A DNA stretch of 43,042 bases, from positions 1-43,042 of the forward strand of contig NZ_JASBQE010000101.1 of NCBI RefSeq assembly GCF_029960785.1, written 5' to 3'. Under the pieces are notes generated by a model. That model was not told the origin of the DNA, ran no database searches, and worked only from the letters and a program-made list of their open reading frames with translations. Below are positions 8,379-16,622 of the stretch, one piece after another (within the stretch, counting starts at the first letter, position 1; each line of letters opens with the position of its first letter). A program made the position numbers and the translations under genes. The stretch comes from Polyangium sp. 15x6 (GTDB lineage Bacteria; Myxococcota_A; Polyangia; Polyangiales; Polyangiaceae).

Positions 8379-10592
8379 ATGACGAGCGCCGAGACGAAGG
8401 ACCCGCGGCCGCGGCTCTCGCGACATCTCCGCTGGATCGTGCCCCTCCTCCCCGCGGCCGCGCTCGCGAGCGCCTGTGGGCCATCCACCGCGCCGAACCC
8501 CTTCACCGTCGACGCCGGCCCCGACGCGGCGGACGAGCCCGACGGCGGTGGCGCCGGCGGCGGTAATCCCGACGACGGAGGCAAGCCCGACGACACCCTC
8601 GGCGGCCCTTGCAACGACGACGCCCAGTGTGACGACGCCCTCCCCTGCACCGTCGACACCTGCGACGTCTCGATCGCGCGGTGCCGCCACAGCCCCGACG
8701 ACGCGGCTTGCCAGAACGGCGTCTACTGCGACGGCGTCGAGCGCTGCGAACCCAAGCTCGGCTGCCTCCCCGGCGCCCCCGTCGCTTGCTCCGACGGTGA
8801 CGTCTGCACCATCGACACCTGCGTCGAGTCCACGGGCGCCTGCACCCACGCCTTGCGCGACGCCGACGGCGACGGCGCGCCCGACGGCCACTGCGTCGCG
8901 AAGGGTGACTGCGACGACGCCGATCCCAAGGTCTCCCCCGCGCTGCCCGAGGTCTGCGCGAACGGCACCGATGACGACTGCGACGGCGCCGTCGACGAGG
9001 CCGGCTGCGCCTCGCCCGAGCACGACGCTTGCGGCGATCCGCTCGTCATCGACGCGCCCGGCGCCTACACGATCGACACCACCGCCGCCGCCTCGAACTT
9101 CGCCGCCTCCTGCAACGTCGACAACCAGCCCGCCGCGCGGGACGTCGTCGCCGCGATCGTCCTCCCTGCGGGCCCGCCCCTCGACGTCGAGATCACCGCC
9201 CGGACGAACGGCCCCGACGTCGCCCTCGCGCTCCTCGGCCAGTGCGGCGATCCCTCCACCGAGATCACCTGCGGCAAGTCGTTCTTCCACCTCCAGGGCG
9301 GCCGCTTCGCCAAGATTCGCGGCCGTGGCCTCGGCGATCCGGCGAAGGCCCTCGCGCTCCCGCTCTACGTCTTCGCCGACGCGGACACGCCCGTCATCCT
9401 CGACGTCGCCTTCCTCCCGCCCGAGCCCGTTCCCACGAACGAGACCTGCGCCCTCGCCGAGCCCGTCAACTTCGGCGTCCCCTTCTTCTCCACCTTGATC
9501 GACGCCGCCACGGACGTCGGCATCGCCTGCACCCCGCTCACCGGCGAGCTCCTCTACAGCTTCGAGCTCGCCTCCCCTGCGAACGTCCACGTCTACGCGA
9601 GCTCCGTCGACGTCGACGGCTTCCCCGTGATCTCCCTCCGCGACGCGGCCTGCGCGCTGCCCGAAAATGAGATCACCTGCAAGAACGCGCCGATCGTCGA
9701 CGTCTTCCGCCACGCGCTCCCGGCGGGCACGTATCACGTCGCCGTTGGGGCTTCCGCGCCCACGGTCGTCTCCACGACCGTCGTGATCGAGCCGCCCACC
9801 GAGCCTCTCCCGGACGAGACGTGCGAAGGCGCTCCCGTCCTCACGCCGAGCGTCACGCGTGACGTCGACCTCCTCGAGCGACAGGACGACGTCAAGCTCG
9901 GCTGCCTGCCGGGCGCCGTCGACGCCGCCTACACGCTCGCCTTGCCCGTCGCCTCCGACGTCCTCCTCGTCCAGCGAATCTCCCAGGGCGACACCGGCGC
10001 CGTCTCGCTCGCCCTCCCGCTTTGCGCGGACCCTTCCGACCAGCTCGTCTGCGATATGGGCGCGCAATCGCCGCTTCGCGTGGGCAAGCGCAACGTCCCG
10101 GCTGGCGATTACCGGGTCATCGCCGAATCTCTCCTCGGCCAGCCCGTACAGGTCACGGCGTTCGTCCGCAAGACCGCGCCGCCTTTGATCGTACCTTTCG
10201 CCGACGCTTGCGCCGACGTGCTCATGATCCCCGAGACGGGCGGTTTTTTCCAGGGCAACACCGCGAATGCCGCGGCGAGCTTCAATGCGGGCTGTGATCA
10301 AGGTGGAGGGCCCGAAGGCGGGGCACGTGACCAGCTCCTCGGGCTCTCGCTGTCTGATAAAAAACGCGTCGTGCTCGACATGGGCGGATCGGGCTACACG
10401 ACGCTACTCGACGTCCGCAAAGGGCCCGATTGCCCCGGCGTCGAGGTCCCCAAGGCTTGCGCCGTCGGTTACGGCCAAAACAAGAGCTTCCTCGACCTCA
10501 CCCTCGATCCGGGCATGTACTTCATCCAGATCGATGGGCTCGGCCAGGATAGCGGCCCCTGGTTCCTCGACGTCCGCGTGGTGGATCCGTAA
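8379..10592 (+). CDS. Large Cys-rich lipoprotein with MopE-like metal-binding motif
   Basis: 737 aa from the ATG at 8379; the frame is open upstream only as a shadow of the divergent gene. The leader ends in lipobox ASAC. A Gly/Asp-rich linker follows, then Cys-rich modules (CNDDAQCDDALPCTVDTC, CQNGVYCDGVERC, CSDGDVCTIDTC). Next comes the motif CDDADPKVSPALPEVC..GTDDDCDGAVDE, the Asp-rich repeat found in MopE-like and many myxobacterial secreted proteins and presumed to bind calcium or another metal. The remaining ~540 residues hold about four repeats of a beta-sandwich-like domain, each opening near (D)xCxxAxxx with one or two Cys pairs (DACGDPLVID, NETCALAEPV, DETCEGAPVL, DACADVLMIP). Exported and surface-anchored; the specific role is unknown. 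Confidence 0.85.
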   Translation: MTSAETKDPRPRLSRHLRWIVPLLPAAALASACGPSTAPNPFTVDAGPDAADEPDGGGAGGGNPDDGGKPDDTLGGPCNDDAQCDDALPCTVDTCDVSIARCRHSPDDAACQNGVYCDGVERCEPKLGCLPGAPVACSDGDVCTIDTCVESTGACTHALRDADGDGAPDGHCVAKGDCDDADPKVSPALPEVCANGTDDDCDGAVDEAGCASPEHDACGDPLVIDAPGAYTIDTTAAASNFAASCNVDNQPAARDVVAAIVLPAGPPLDVEITARTNGPDVALALLGQCGDPSTEITCGKSFFHLQGGRFAKIRGRGLGDPAKALALPLYVFADADTPVILDVAFLPPEPVPTNETCALAEPVNFGVPFFSTLIDAATDVGIACTPLTGELLYSFELASPANVHVYASSVDVDGFPVISLRDAACALPENEITCKNAPIVDVFRHALPAGTYHVAVGASAPTVVSTTVVIEPPTEPLPDETCEGAPVLTPSVTRDVDLLERQDDVKLGCLPGAVDAAYTLALPVASDVLLVQRISQGDTGAVSLALPLCADPSDQLVCDMGAQSPLRVGKRNVPAGDYRVIAESLLGQPVQVTAFVRKTAPPLIVPFADACADVLMIPETGGFFQGNTANAAASFNAGCDQGGGPEGGARDQLLGLSLSDKKRVVLDMGGSGYTTLLDVRKGPDCPGVEVPKACAVGYGQNKSFLDLTLDPGMYFIQIDGLGQDSGPWFLDVRVVDP

Positions 10593-10598
10593 TCGCGC

Positions 10599-10940
10599 TC
10601 AAGACCCTCCTTTCTTTGGTTTCGACCTCGGCTTCCCAGCCTGCACGCTGACGGTCACGTTGAAGGCGAGCCGATGGATCTCCTCCACGGCTCGTTCTGC
10701 CTCCTCCGGTGTCATCGCGAATCCCGTGAACATCTTGCGCCCGGCATACCGCGCCGGATCGACGCCCTCGGCATTCACGTAGATCAGACCGTCACTGCCA
10801 AGCGCGAGCTCCGTCGGAAGATCCTGCGGAGCCTCGTCCTCGTCCGTACGTACGTTTTTCTTTTTTCGATTCGTCGCCACCGCCGTAGCGTTCCTGCTGG
10901 TGCTCGTTTTCGTCCGCGGTCGGATCGATTCCTTACGCAT
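10599..10940 (-). CDS. Small basic hypothetical protein
   Basis: 113 aa from the ATG at 10940 (AGGAC about 7 nt upstream); a longer frame to 11144 would run through an intergenic repeat and is rejected. The first ~40 residues are very basic and Ser/Thr-rich (RPRTKTSTSRNATAVATNRKK). The core (LPTELALGSDGLIYVNAEGV, RKMFTGFAMTPEEAERAVEEI) looks like a small alpha/beta domain, and the tail is again basic (GKPRSKPKKGGS). The basic ends suggest contact with nucleic acid, but this is inference. Convergent with the lipoprotein gene at 8379-10592, 6 nt apart. Confidence 0.65.
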   Translation of the reverse strand: MRKESIRPRTKTSTSRNATAVATNRKKKNVRTDEDEAPQDLPTELALGSDGLIYVNAEGVDPARYAGRKMFTGFAMTPEEAERAVEEIHRLAFNVTVSVQAGKPRSKPKKGGS

Positions 10941-11059
10941 GTACGCGTCCTCATGGGGAAGACGCCAGCTGCGCACCTGACCAAGGCTCTTTCCATGCTC
11001 GGTTTTTCCCCGAACGTCAAGCATGGTTTTACCGGGGACTTCGGTTTGTCCGCGACCCG

Positions 11060-11098
11060 GTTTGTCCCAGGCCGTCCCGGCCGGCCTGGACCGGGCTT
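11060..11098. other. GC-rich hairpin in the 215-nt gap before the next gene
   Basis: CCAGGCCG and CGGCCTGG form an 8-bp stem around a 7-nt loop just before copy B of the two-hairpin element. The rest of 10941-11100 shows no convincing reading frame. It probably holds the promoter of the gene at 10599-10940, but no clear -35/-10 pair was identified. Confidence 0.35.
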
Positions 11099-11100
11099 TC

Positions 11101-11158
11101 CACCCCCGAGGCGAGCTCGCTTCGCGATCTCGCAGAGCGCCCACAGTTCGGCGCTCTA
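11101..11158 (-). repeat. Stop-codon two-hairpin element, copy B
   Basis: Same architecture as the copy at 6819-6875. Hairpin 1 (7 bp, 11135-11141 with 11150-11156) again ends on the first plus-strand base of the stop codon (CTA at 11156-11158). Hairpin 2 is 11111-11115, 11117-11120, loop TTC, 11124-11127, 11129-11133. The outer stem GCGAG/CTCGC and loop are identical to copy A; the inner stem is TCGC/GCGA here and TCCC/GGGA in copy A, a compensatory change. Sixteen flanking bases (CCCCCGAGGCGAGCTC) are identical. Confidence 0.65.
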
Positions 11159-12205
11159 GCCCTTCGCCTTCGCCTGCTCTGCGGCGAGCGCTGCGACGAA
11201 CGCCCCGCGCAGCGCTTCGAAATCCTCGACCGAGAGCGTGTGGCTATCCTGGACGAACCCATTGAACCAGTGCTTCGGCGCGCCTGGCCGCAAGGACTCC
11301 AGGATCGGCCGCGTCCGGATCTCCTTGCCGAGCTCTCCCAGCACCACGAATTTTTTTCGAAATGGCTGCGCCCCGCCGTCCATCCCCCGGAACGTCGGCG
11401 CCTCGTCCCGATACGTCTCCCCCACGAACATCCCCATCGCCCGCAGCCCCCGACCGCGCCCGGTCACGTGGAAAAAAAACGGGTCGCCCTTGGTGTACCT
11501 TTCGAGCTCCCCTTGCCTGCGCCGGCCGAAGCTCTTCGTTTGCATACAAAGCGTGTAGTTCTTCGCCGTCACCACGAGCAAGTGCCGCCGCGCTGCGGCC
11601 TTGGCCCGCTGCTCGCCGAGCTTCTGCGCCACCGAGAAGTCGAGCCGCGCCTCGGCCGTAGGATCCGGCGCGCGCTCCATCGCCGCCCGGCGCACCACGC
11701 GCAGCGCCTCGTACTCGGCCTCGAATGCGTCCGACAAGGGCCACGAGAGCTCCGACCAGAAGAGCTCCTCGAAAAGCCGCATCGGCCGTTCGAGCTCCGG
11801 CTCCGATGCGCTCCCCTCGATCCGCACGTTCACCGCGAGGTCCCGCGCGAGCCCCGACGCCGCGAGGTCCGACGAGCCCACGTAGACCACGCGCCGCGCG
11901 CCGCTGTCGAGCACGTAGAGCCGCGGCAAGAACGCCGTCCCGCCCCAGGCATGGTAGATGCGGCACCGCGCGCCCGGCATCCGCTCGAAGCGGCGCAGCA
12001 TCGCCGTCTCCGTCCCGTATCCGTCGAGCCCCGCGAGCAGCAAGAGCTCGCCGCCGCGCTCGACGAACCCCACGAGATCGACCACCGCGAGCGCGCTCGC
12101 CTCCGCGCGGCTCACCGCGATGCAGACCCGCGTCGCCTCGCCGAGGTCCGCGGCGAGCCGGGCCCCCATCTCTCGGCCGTGACGCAGGAGCTCGATGGTC
12201 GCCAT
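11156..12205 (-). CDS. PLD-like domain fused to EVE-like (PUA-fold) domain
   Basis: 349 aa. Residues ~1-160 resemble the phospholipase-D-like module of HKD nucleases: alternating strands and helices, FLPRLYVLDSG where FHPKLYLF is typical, then VVYVGSSDLAASGLARDLAV for the VGSSNLT..GL strand. The HxK His is absent (Leu) and Lys is Arg, so this half is probably catalytically weak or dead. Residues ~205-345 fit an EVE domain: HLLVVTAKNYTLCM, the basic GDPFFFHVTGRGRGLRAMG, a central VGETYRDEAP, KKFVVLGEL and a final HTLSVEDFEALRGAF. EVE domains read modified bases in DNA or RNA and are often coupled to nucleases in defence. The gene is isolated, with a divergent GST gene. The fusion reading is by eye. 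Confidence 0.7.
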   Translation of the reverse strand: MATIELLRHGREMGARLAADLGEATRVCIAVSRAEASALAVVDLVGFVERGGELLLLAGLDGYGTETAMLRRFERMPGARCRIYHAWGGTAFLPRLYVLDSGARRVVYVGSSDLAASGLARDLAVNVRIEGSASEPELERPMRLFEELFWSELSWPLSDAFEAEYEALRVVRRAAMERAPDPTAEARLDFSVAQKLGEQRAKAAARRHLLVVTAKNYTLCMQTKSFGRRRQGELERYTKGDPFFFHVTGRGRGLRAMGMFVGETYRDEAPTFRGMDGGAQPFRKKFVVLGELGKEIRTRPILESLRPGAPKHWFNGFVQDSHTLSVEDFEALRGAFVAALAAEQAKAKG

Positions 12206-12330
12206 GCTCCCCGCGTTTCTAGCAAGGGACCCCGCGCCGCGTCGAGCCTCTTTCTCGCGCGATCACGTTCCTGGGCAAACGGACCCCCGTCCGATTGACG
12301 CCCCTCTCCGGCTCGGGTCTCCTCGATGTC

Positions 12331-12984
12331 ATGAGCCAAGATCCCGAACGCGAGCTCGTCTACTTCGACATCCGCGGCCGAGCCGAGTCGATCCGCCTCC
12401 TCCTCGCTTACGCGCGCGCCCCTTACGTCGATCGGGGCATCCCGCGCGCCGACTGGCCGAGCCTCAAAAAGACCGTCCCCCTCGGCCAGGTCCCCGTCCT
12501 CCTCGAGCGCTCGTCCGGGGGCGAACGCGTCATCCCCCAGAGCCAGGCCATCCTCCGCCACCTCGCACGCGTCTTCGGCCTCGACGGGACGAGCGAGGAC
12601 GAGCGCGTCCGCGCCGACATCGTCGCCGAGACCGTCGTCGAGCTCCGCGCCGCGTGGAACCGCGTCGCCTACAACCCGGGTTGGCTCAACGATCAAGCCG
12701 CGACCGACGCGCATTTCCGCGACGTCTTCCCTCGCTTCCGCGCGCTCCTCGAAGGTTTGCTCGAACAATCCGAAGAGCGCGGCGCCCTCTACTTCGCCGG
12801 CCCCACGCCCACGCACGCCGACTTCCTCGCCTTCGACACCCTCGAATCGCACCGCGAGGTCGTCCCCTCCTGCCTCGACGGCCACGGCTCGCTCCAGCGC
12901 TTCCTCGACGACGTCCGCGCCCTGCCCCCGATCGCCGACTACCTCGCCCGCCGCCGCCCCTCGGATTTTCCGCAGCGGTCCTGA
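12331..12984 (+). CDS. Glutathione S-transferase
   Basis: 217 aa from ATG 12331; an in-frame upstream start at 12295 is less likely. The N-terminal thioredoxin-like half reads ELVYFDIRGRAESIRLLLAY (the Tyr and RGRAE pattern of sigma/mu-like GSTs), LGQVPVLLE with the cis-Pro, and PQSQAILRHLAR, where the Gln-Ser binds the glutathione gamma-glutamyl group. The all-helical C-terminal half includes YFAGPTPTHADFLAFDTLE, the usual N-capping box with a conserved Asp. It conjugates glutathione to electrophiles or reduces peroxides in the cytoplasm. Divergent from the PLD/EVE gene; no operon partner. Confidence 0.9.
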   Translation: MSQDPERELVYFDIRGRAESIRLLLAYARAPYVDRGIPRADWPSLKKTVPLGQVPVLLERSSGGERVIPQSQAILRHLARVFGLDGTSEDERVRADIVAETVVELRAAWNRVAYNPGWLNDQAATDAHFRDVFPRFRALLEGLLEQSEERGALYFAGPTPTHADFLAFDTLESHREVVPSCLDGHGSLQRFLDDVRALPPIADYLARRRPSDFPQRS

Positions 12985-13014
12985 TCCCCTTTCCTGGTAG
13001 TTTCGTATCACAAA

Positions 13015-13085
13015 AGGTCTAAAATAGATCTTGCCAGGGTCTCGTGTGTCTGCGACCGTGTACGCACCTTTCACAAAGGGTGTAC
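13015..13085 (+). promoter_or_regulatory. Two imperfect dyads upstream of the cytochrome lipoprotein gene
   Basis: AGGTCTA (13015-13021) and TAGATCT (13025-13031) form a near-perfect 7-bp dyad that covers TAAAAT (13020-13025), a plausible -10 box. A second imperfect dyad, GTAC..CACC..TTT (13060-13071) with AAAGGGTGTAC (13075-13085), overlaps the ribosome-binding region just before the ATG at 13090. The first could be an operator and the second an RNA hairpin; neither matches a motif known to me. Confidence 0.35.
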
Positions 13086-13089
13086 AAAC

Positions 13090-15960
13090 ATGAGATCCTT
13101 GCGCCTATCTCAGCTCCTCGTGATCCTCGTTGGCTGCGCGCCTTTTGCCGCGGTTGCCTGCAGTGACGACCCGTCGAACCCCGGCACGAGCACGAGCTCG
13201 AGCAGCGCCTCCGGCAGCGGGGGCAGCGGCGGCGTCGGCGGCGCCGGCGGGACGGGCGGCGGAAGCTCGAGCACCGGCACCCCCGCGCTCGCCTGCGCCG
13301 ACGCGCTCCTCCCCCTCCAGAACCCGCGCGCCCACACCCTCGGCGAGACGTTTTACCTGCCGCGCTTCCTCACGGACCCCGGCTGCCCCGCCGAGCTCGC
13401 GTGGCAGGTCGTCTCGGCCCCGCCGGACAGCAAAAACGCCGTCTACAACACCGGCGCCCCCGAACCGCGCTTCACGCCCGACGTCCCCGGCGATTACACC
13501 TTCCGCCTCGACGACCCCGCGCAAACCGAACTCACGCTCCGCGCCGTCGCGCGCACCTCGCAGGCGCGATTCCGCAACCACCACCTCACGCCGCTCCACG
13601 GCGCGACCGCGGTCGACGGCGAGCTCTGGACGGCGAACGGCGCCTCCTACACCGTCACGCGCCTCGTCGCCGACAACGGCCAGTGGAAGAAGGCCGGCGA
13701 AATCACGGTTGGCGCCTGGCCCGCCGCGATCGCGCATCAGCCTGGCAGCAAGAAGGTCTACGTCGCGCAGCGCGGCAGCGACACGGTCGGCATCGTCGAT
13801 CGCGACCGCAACATCCTCGAAGACGCGCTCTGGGTCGGCGACGAGCCGAGCGGCCTCGCCATCTCGCCCGACGGAACGACGCTCTACGTCTCGCTCGCCA
13901 CGATGCGCAAGGTCGCCGTGGTCGACCTCGACAAACGCGAGATCAAGGGCACGATCGCCGTCGGCTTCGACCCGCGCGCCCTCGCGCTCTCGGCCGACGG
14001 AAAGCGCCTCTTCGTCGCCTCGTATCGATCGGGCAACAAGGTCAAGGACACGCGCGGCACCTACGGCCCCGGCGACGACGAGGACATCTGGATCGTCGAC
14101 ACCGAGACGCAAGAGGTCTCGCTCGCGATCTCCGGCGTCGCCGCGGATCTCCGGTCGATCTCGCTCTCGGAGGACGGCAGCGAGCTCTACGTCGCCGCGA
14201 CCGACGGCGACCCCGAGCCCTCGCAATCGGCGCCGAACGCCATGCCGTTCTTCCACGAGGTCGTCGTGCTCGGGGCCGACCCGGCCAAACCCGACTACGG
14301 CACCGTCCTTCGCCGCGCCGATCTCACGCGGCAATCGGGCTCCGGCGGCGCGGTCGTCAACCCCTCGGGCGTGCTCGGCGTGGGGGACACGATCTGGGTC
14401 TCGTCCGAATCCTCGGACGTCGTCGTGGCCCTCGACCGCGCCACGCTCGCCGAAAAAGGCCGCACCACCGTCGGCCCCGGCGCGCGCGCGCTCGTCAAGA
14501 TCGGAAACGAGGTCGCCGTCCACAGCTACCAGAGCTTCGAGGCGAGCTTCCTCGACGCGGCCGGCGCCGTCGTGCAAACCGTCGCGCTCGCCGAGGATCC
14601 GCGCCCCGCGAACGTCGCCCTCGGCGAGCGCGTCTTCACGCGCCCCGGCGGCGGTTTTGCCGCGAACCATGCCTGCTCGAGTTGCCACGTCGAAACCCAG
14701 AACGACGGCATGGTCTGGCGCTTCGGCCCGCAGATCTGGCACAACGTCCGGCCGCTCCAGCTCCTCGACGCGACGACCCCGCTCGAATGGGGCGCGTACG
14801 TATCGAACGCAGACAATTTCGGCTATCAGGGCCCGAGCTCGATCGTCGGCCGCCCGGCGACGCCCGAGGAGGCGCTCGGCCTGCAGGCGTTCCTCGGCTC
14901 GCTCCTCGGCGCCCCGCGCGAGACGGGCCATACCCGCGTCGACGGCAGCTTCACGGAGGCGGCCCTCCGCGGCAAGGACATCTTCGAGGGCAAAGCCGCT
15001 TGTTATGGCTGCCACGCGCCGCCTCTCTACACGTCGCGCGAATACATCCCCGTCGGCAAATCGGGCGAGCCGGCCGACATCCCCTCGCTGCTCGGCGTCT
15101 ACCGCCACGGCGTCTATTTCGTGAAGGGACAGGGGCGGAGCCTCGAAGCGGCGCTCGACGTGGCCATCCATTACGTACAGGCCGACCTCACGCCCGACGA
15201 GAAGGCCGATCTGCTCCAGTTCTTGCGCGAGCTCACGCCGAAGGGCGCGCACCCGCTCGCCATCTGGCCCGACATCGACAGCGACGACGCGGTGTACCCC
15301 GACATCCGCCCGAGCATCGCGTTCGCCGATCCGATCGACGACTCGCAGCCCGGGAAAACCGCGGCCGACGTCGCCGCGGACTACGTCATCCTCGAAACCG
15401 AGGCCGGCGAGAAGGTCGCCGGCTCGATCGTGGTGACCGGCGGCCGCGCCGAGTTCGTCCCGGCGGCGCCGCTCACGGCGGGCGCCAAGTATCGATTCCG
15501 CGTCTTGCCGGGCCTGCCGTTCCTCTCGGGCGGCGCGACCTCGGGCGAGCGGAGCACGGAGTTCGTCGTGGCGAACCCCCCGATCGGCACGTGGCCCAAG
15601 ATCATGAAGATGACCGTCACGGTCCCTGGCCCGGGCGGCGTGATGACCCCGCTCGATTACGTGCTCGAAGCGAGCGACACCCCGCGCCCGGGCGGCATGA
15701 CCTTGATGGTGAAACCCCAGCTCTTCGGCAACCAGCAGCGACAGGAGGTGTGGGCGCGGCTCGACGGCGACAAACTCTACATGCAGCCCGTCGCCCTGCC
15801 GATCAACCCCACCGGCGTGGCCGACGCCGCGATGATCGTGGGCACCGTGAAGACCGTGAACCAGGCCGATCAGAGCATCTCGCTCGTCGAGGGCACGCTC
15901 CGGCTCGGCGGCCCGGGCATCAACCTCCCGGGCGTCGCGTTCGCCATCGTCCCGAACTGA
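13090..15960 (+). CDS. Lipoprotein with YVTN beta-propeller and di-haem cytochrome c domain
   Basis: 956 aa. The leader ends in lipobox AVAC, followed by a Ser/Gly linker to ~residue 60. Residues ~150-520 hold a beta-propeller of YVTN/YncE type (KVYVAQRGSDTVGIVDRD, GLAISPDGTTLYVSLAT, ALALSADGKRLFVAS). Two haem-binding CXXCH sites follow: CSSCH at 529-533 and CYGCH at 638-642, as in the cytochrome c peroxidase/MauG superfamily; a Met axial ligand was not assigned. The C-terminal ~270 residues contain Ig-like beta domains (PDIRPSIAFADPIDD, then AEFVPAAPLTAGAKYRFRV). Likely an outer-membrane or periplasmic redox protein. Monocistronic and convergent with the next operon, 3 nt apart. Confidence 0.88.
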   Translation: MRSLRLSQLLVILVGCAPFAAVACSDDPSNPGTSTSSSSASGSGGSGGVGGAGGTGGGSSSTGTPALACADALLPLQNPRAHTLGETFYLPRFLTDPGCPAELAWQVVSAPPDSKNAVYNTGAPEPRFTPDVPGDYTFRLDDPAQTELTLRAVARTSQARFRNHHLTPLHGATAVDGELWTANGASYTVTRLVADNGQWKKAGEITVGAWPAAIAHQPGSKKVYVAQRGSDTVGIVDRDRNILEDALWVGDEPSGLAISPDGTTLYVSLATMRKVAVVDLDKREIKGTIAVGFDPRALALSADGKRLFVASYRSGNKVKDTRGTYGPGDDEDIWIVDTETQEVSLAISGVAADLRSISLSEDGSELYVAATDGDPEPSQSAPNAMPFFHEVVVLGADPAKPDYGTVLRRADLTRQSGSGGAVVNPSGVLGVGDTIWVSSESSDVVVALDRATLAEKGRTTVGPGARALVKIGNEVAVHSYQSFEASFLDAAGAVVQTVALAEDPRPANVALGERVFTRPGGGFAANHACSSCHVETQNDGMVWRFGPQIWHNVRPLQLLDATTPLEWGAYVSNADNFGYQGPSSIVGRPATPEEALGLQAFLGSLLGAPRETGHTRVDGSFTEAALRGKDIFEGKAACYGCHAPPLYTSREYIPVGKSGEPADIPSLLGVYRHGVYFVKGQGRSLEAALDVAIHYVQADLTPDEKADLLQFLRELTPKGAHPLAIWPDIDSDDAVYPDIRPSIAFADPIDDSQPGKTAADVAADYVILETEAGEKVAGSIVVTGGRAEFVPAAPLTAGAKYRFRVLPGLPFLSGGATSGERSTEFVVANPPIGTWPKIMKMTVTVPGPGGVMTPLDYVLEASDTPRPGGMTLMVKPQLFGNQQRQEVWARLDGDKLYMQPVALPINPTGVADAAMIVGTVKTVNQADQSISLVEGTLRLGGPGINLPGVAFAIVPN

Positions 15961-15963
15961 TCC

Positions 15964-16608
15964 TCAAGGCGCCTTCGTATTCGCCTCGCCGGGTGTCGGC
16001 TCGCAGGCCTCGAAATCACCGATGCCGTTCGGCACCCGGCCGTACGTCTGCCCATCCGCCACGGCGGCCGGCGGATACTCCGCCTCCGCGACGATCGCGT
16101 CGCTCGGCGACAGGAAAAAGATCTTGTCGCCGTTCTTCGCGCTGATCCCGAATCCAGCGTGATAACAGGTCGCCGGACCGCCGCTCGACAGGCACTCCGA
16201 TTGGGGTCCGGACCCGGGCGCGTCGAGGCCCGCGACGATGACGAGGTACGCGCCCGGCGAGAGCTTCGTCCCGGCCACGAAACGCACGGCCTCCGCGACC
16301 TTCGGCACATCGCCGTCCTGATCGGCGATCCCGTACCCGTCGAGATCCATCACTGCGTCGCCCACGTTGACGATCTCGATCCACTCCTCCGCGCCCGTCG
16401 CCGCGATCTCGTTGATCACGATTTTCGCCGCGCCGGAACCGCCCGCGCCCGCGCCGCCCTGCCCGCCTCCGCCGCTCCCGCCGCCGCCCTGCCCCGCAGA
16501 GCTGCTCGCGCTCCCCGTGGGAGGCGGATCCTCCGTCGCCTCCGAGCAGCCGAGCACGGCAGTTGCCGCGACGAACACACTTGCCAGGAAAAACTCCATT
16601 CTCGCCAT
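15964..16608 (-). CDS. Lamin-tail-domain lipoprotein
   Basis: 214 aa from ATG 16608 with GGAG 8 nt upstream. The leader ends in AVLGC. The linker (~25-60) is Ser/Gly/Gln. Residues ~62-210 match a lamin-tail (LTD) fold: KIVINEIAATGAEEWIEIVN, VMDLDGYGIADQDGD, FVAGTKLSPGAYLVIVAG, FGISAKNGDKIFFL, then TYGRVPNGIGDFEACEPTPGEAN, the usual TPGxxN ending. Bacterial LTDs occur on secreted proteins and are thought to mediate binding. Last gene of a three-gene operon (14 nt after the barrel gene). Two Cys (in SECLSS and ATCYH) may form a disulfide. Confidence 0.88.
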   Translation of the reverse strand: MARMEFFLASVFVAATAVLGCSEATEDPPPTGSASSSAGQGGGGSGGGGQGGAGAGGSGAAKIVINEIAATGAEEWIEIVNVGDAVMDLDGYGIADQDGDVPKVAEAVRFVAGTKLSPGAYLVIVAGLDAPGSGPQSECLSSGGPATCYHAGFGISAKNGDKIFFLSPSDAIVAEAEYPPAAVADGQTYGRVPNGIGDFEACEPTPGEANTKAP

Positions 16609-16622
16609 CTCGTGGTCTCCTC

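Noticed and set aside
8271-10301. Minus-strand extension of the kinase-like gene to 10301 (1142 aa)
   Set aside because: It is antisense to a lipoprotein gene with leader, Cys modules and domain repeats, and its residues are low-complexity V/G/D/R from the opposite strand's codon bias.
10941-11144. Longer form of the small basic protein at 10599-10940
   Set aside because: Would read through the two-hairpin element and a GC hairpin. The ATG at 10940 fits better.
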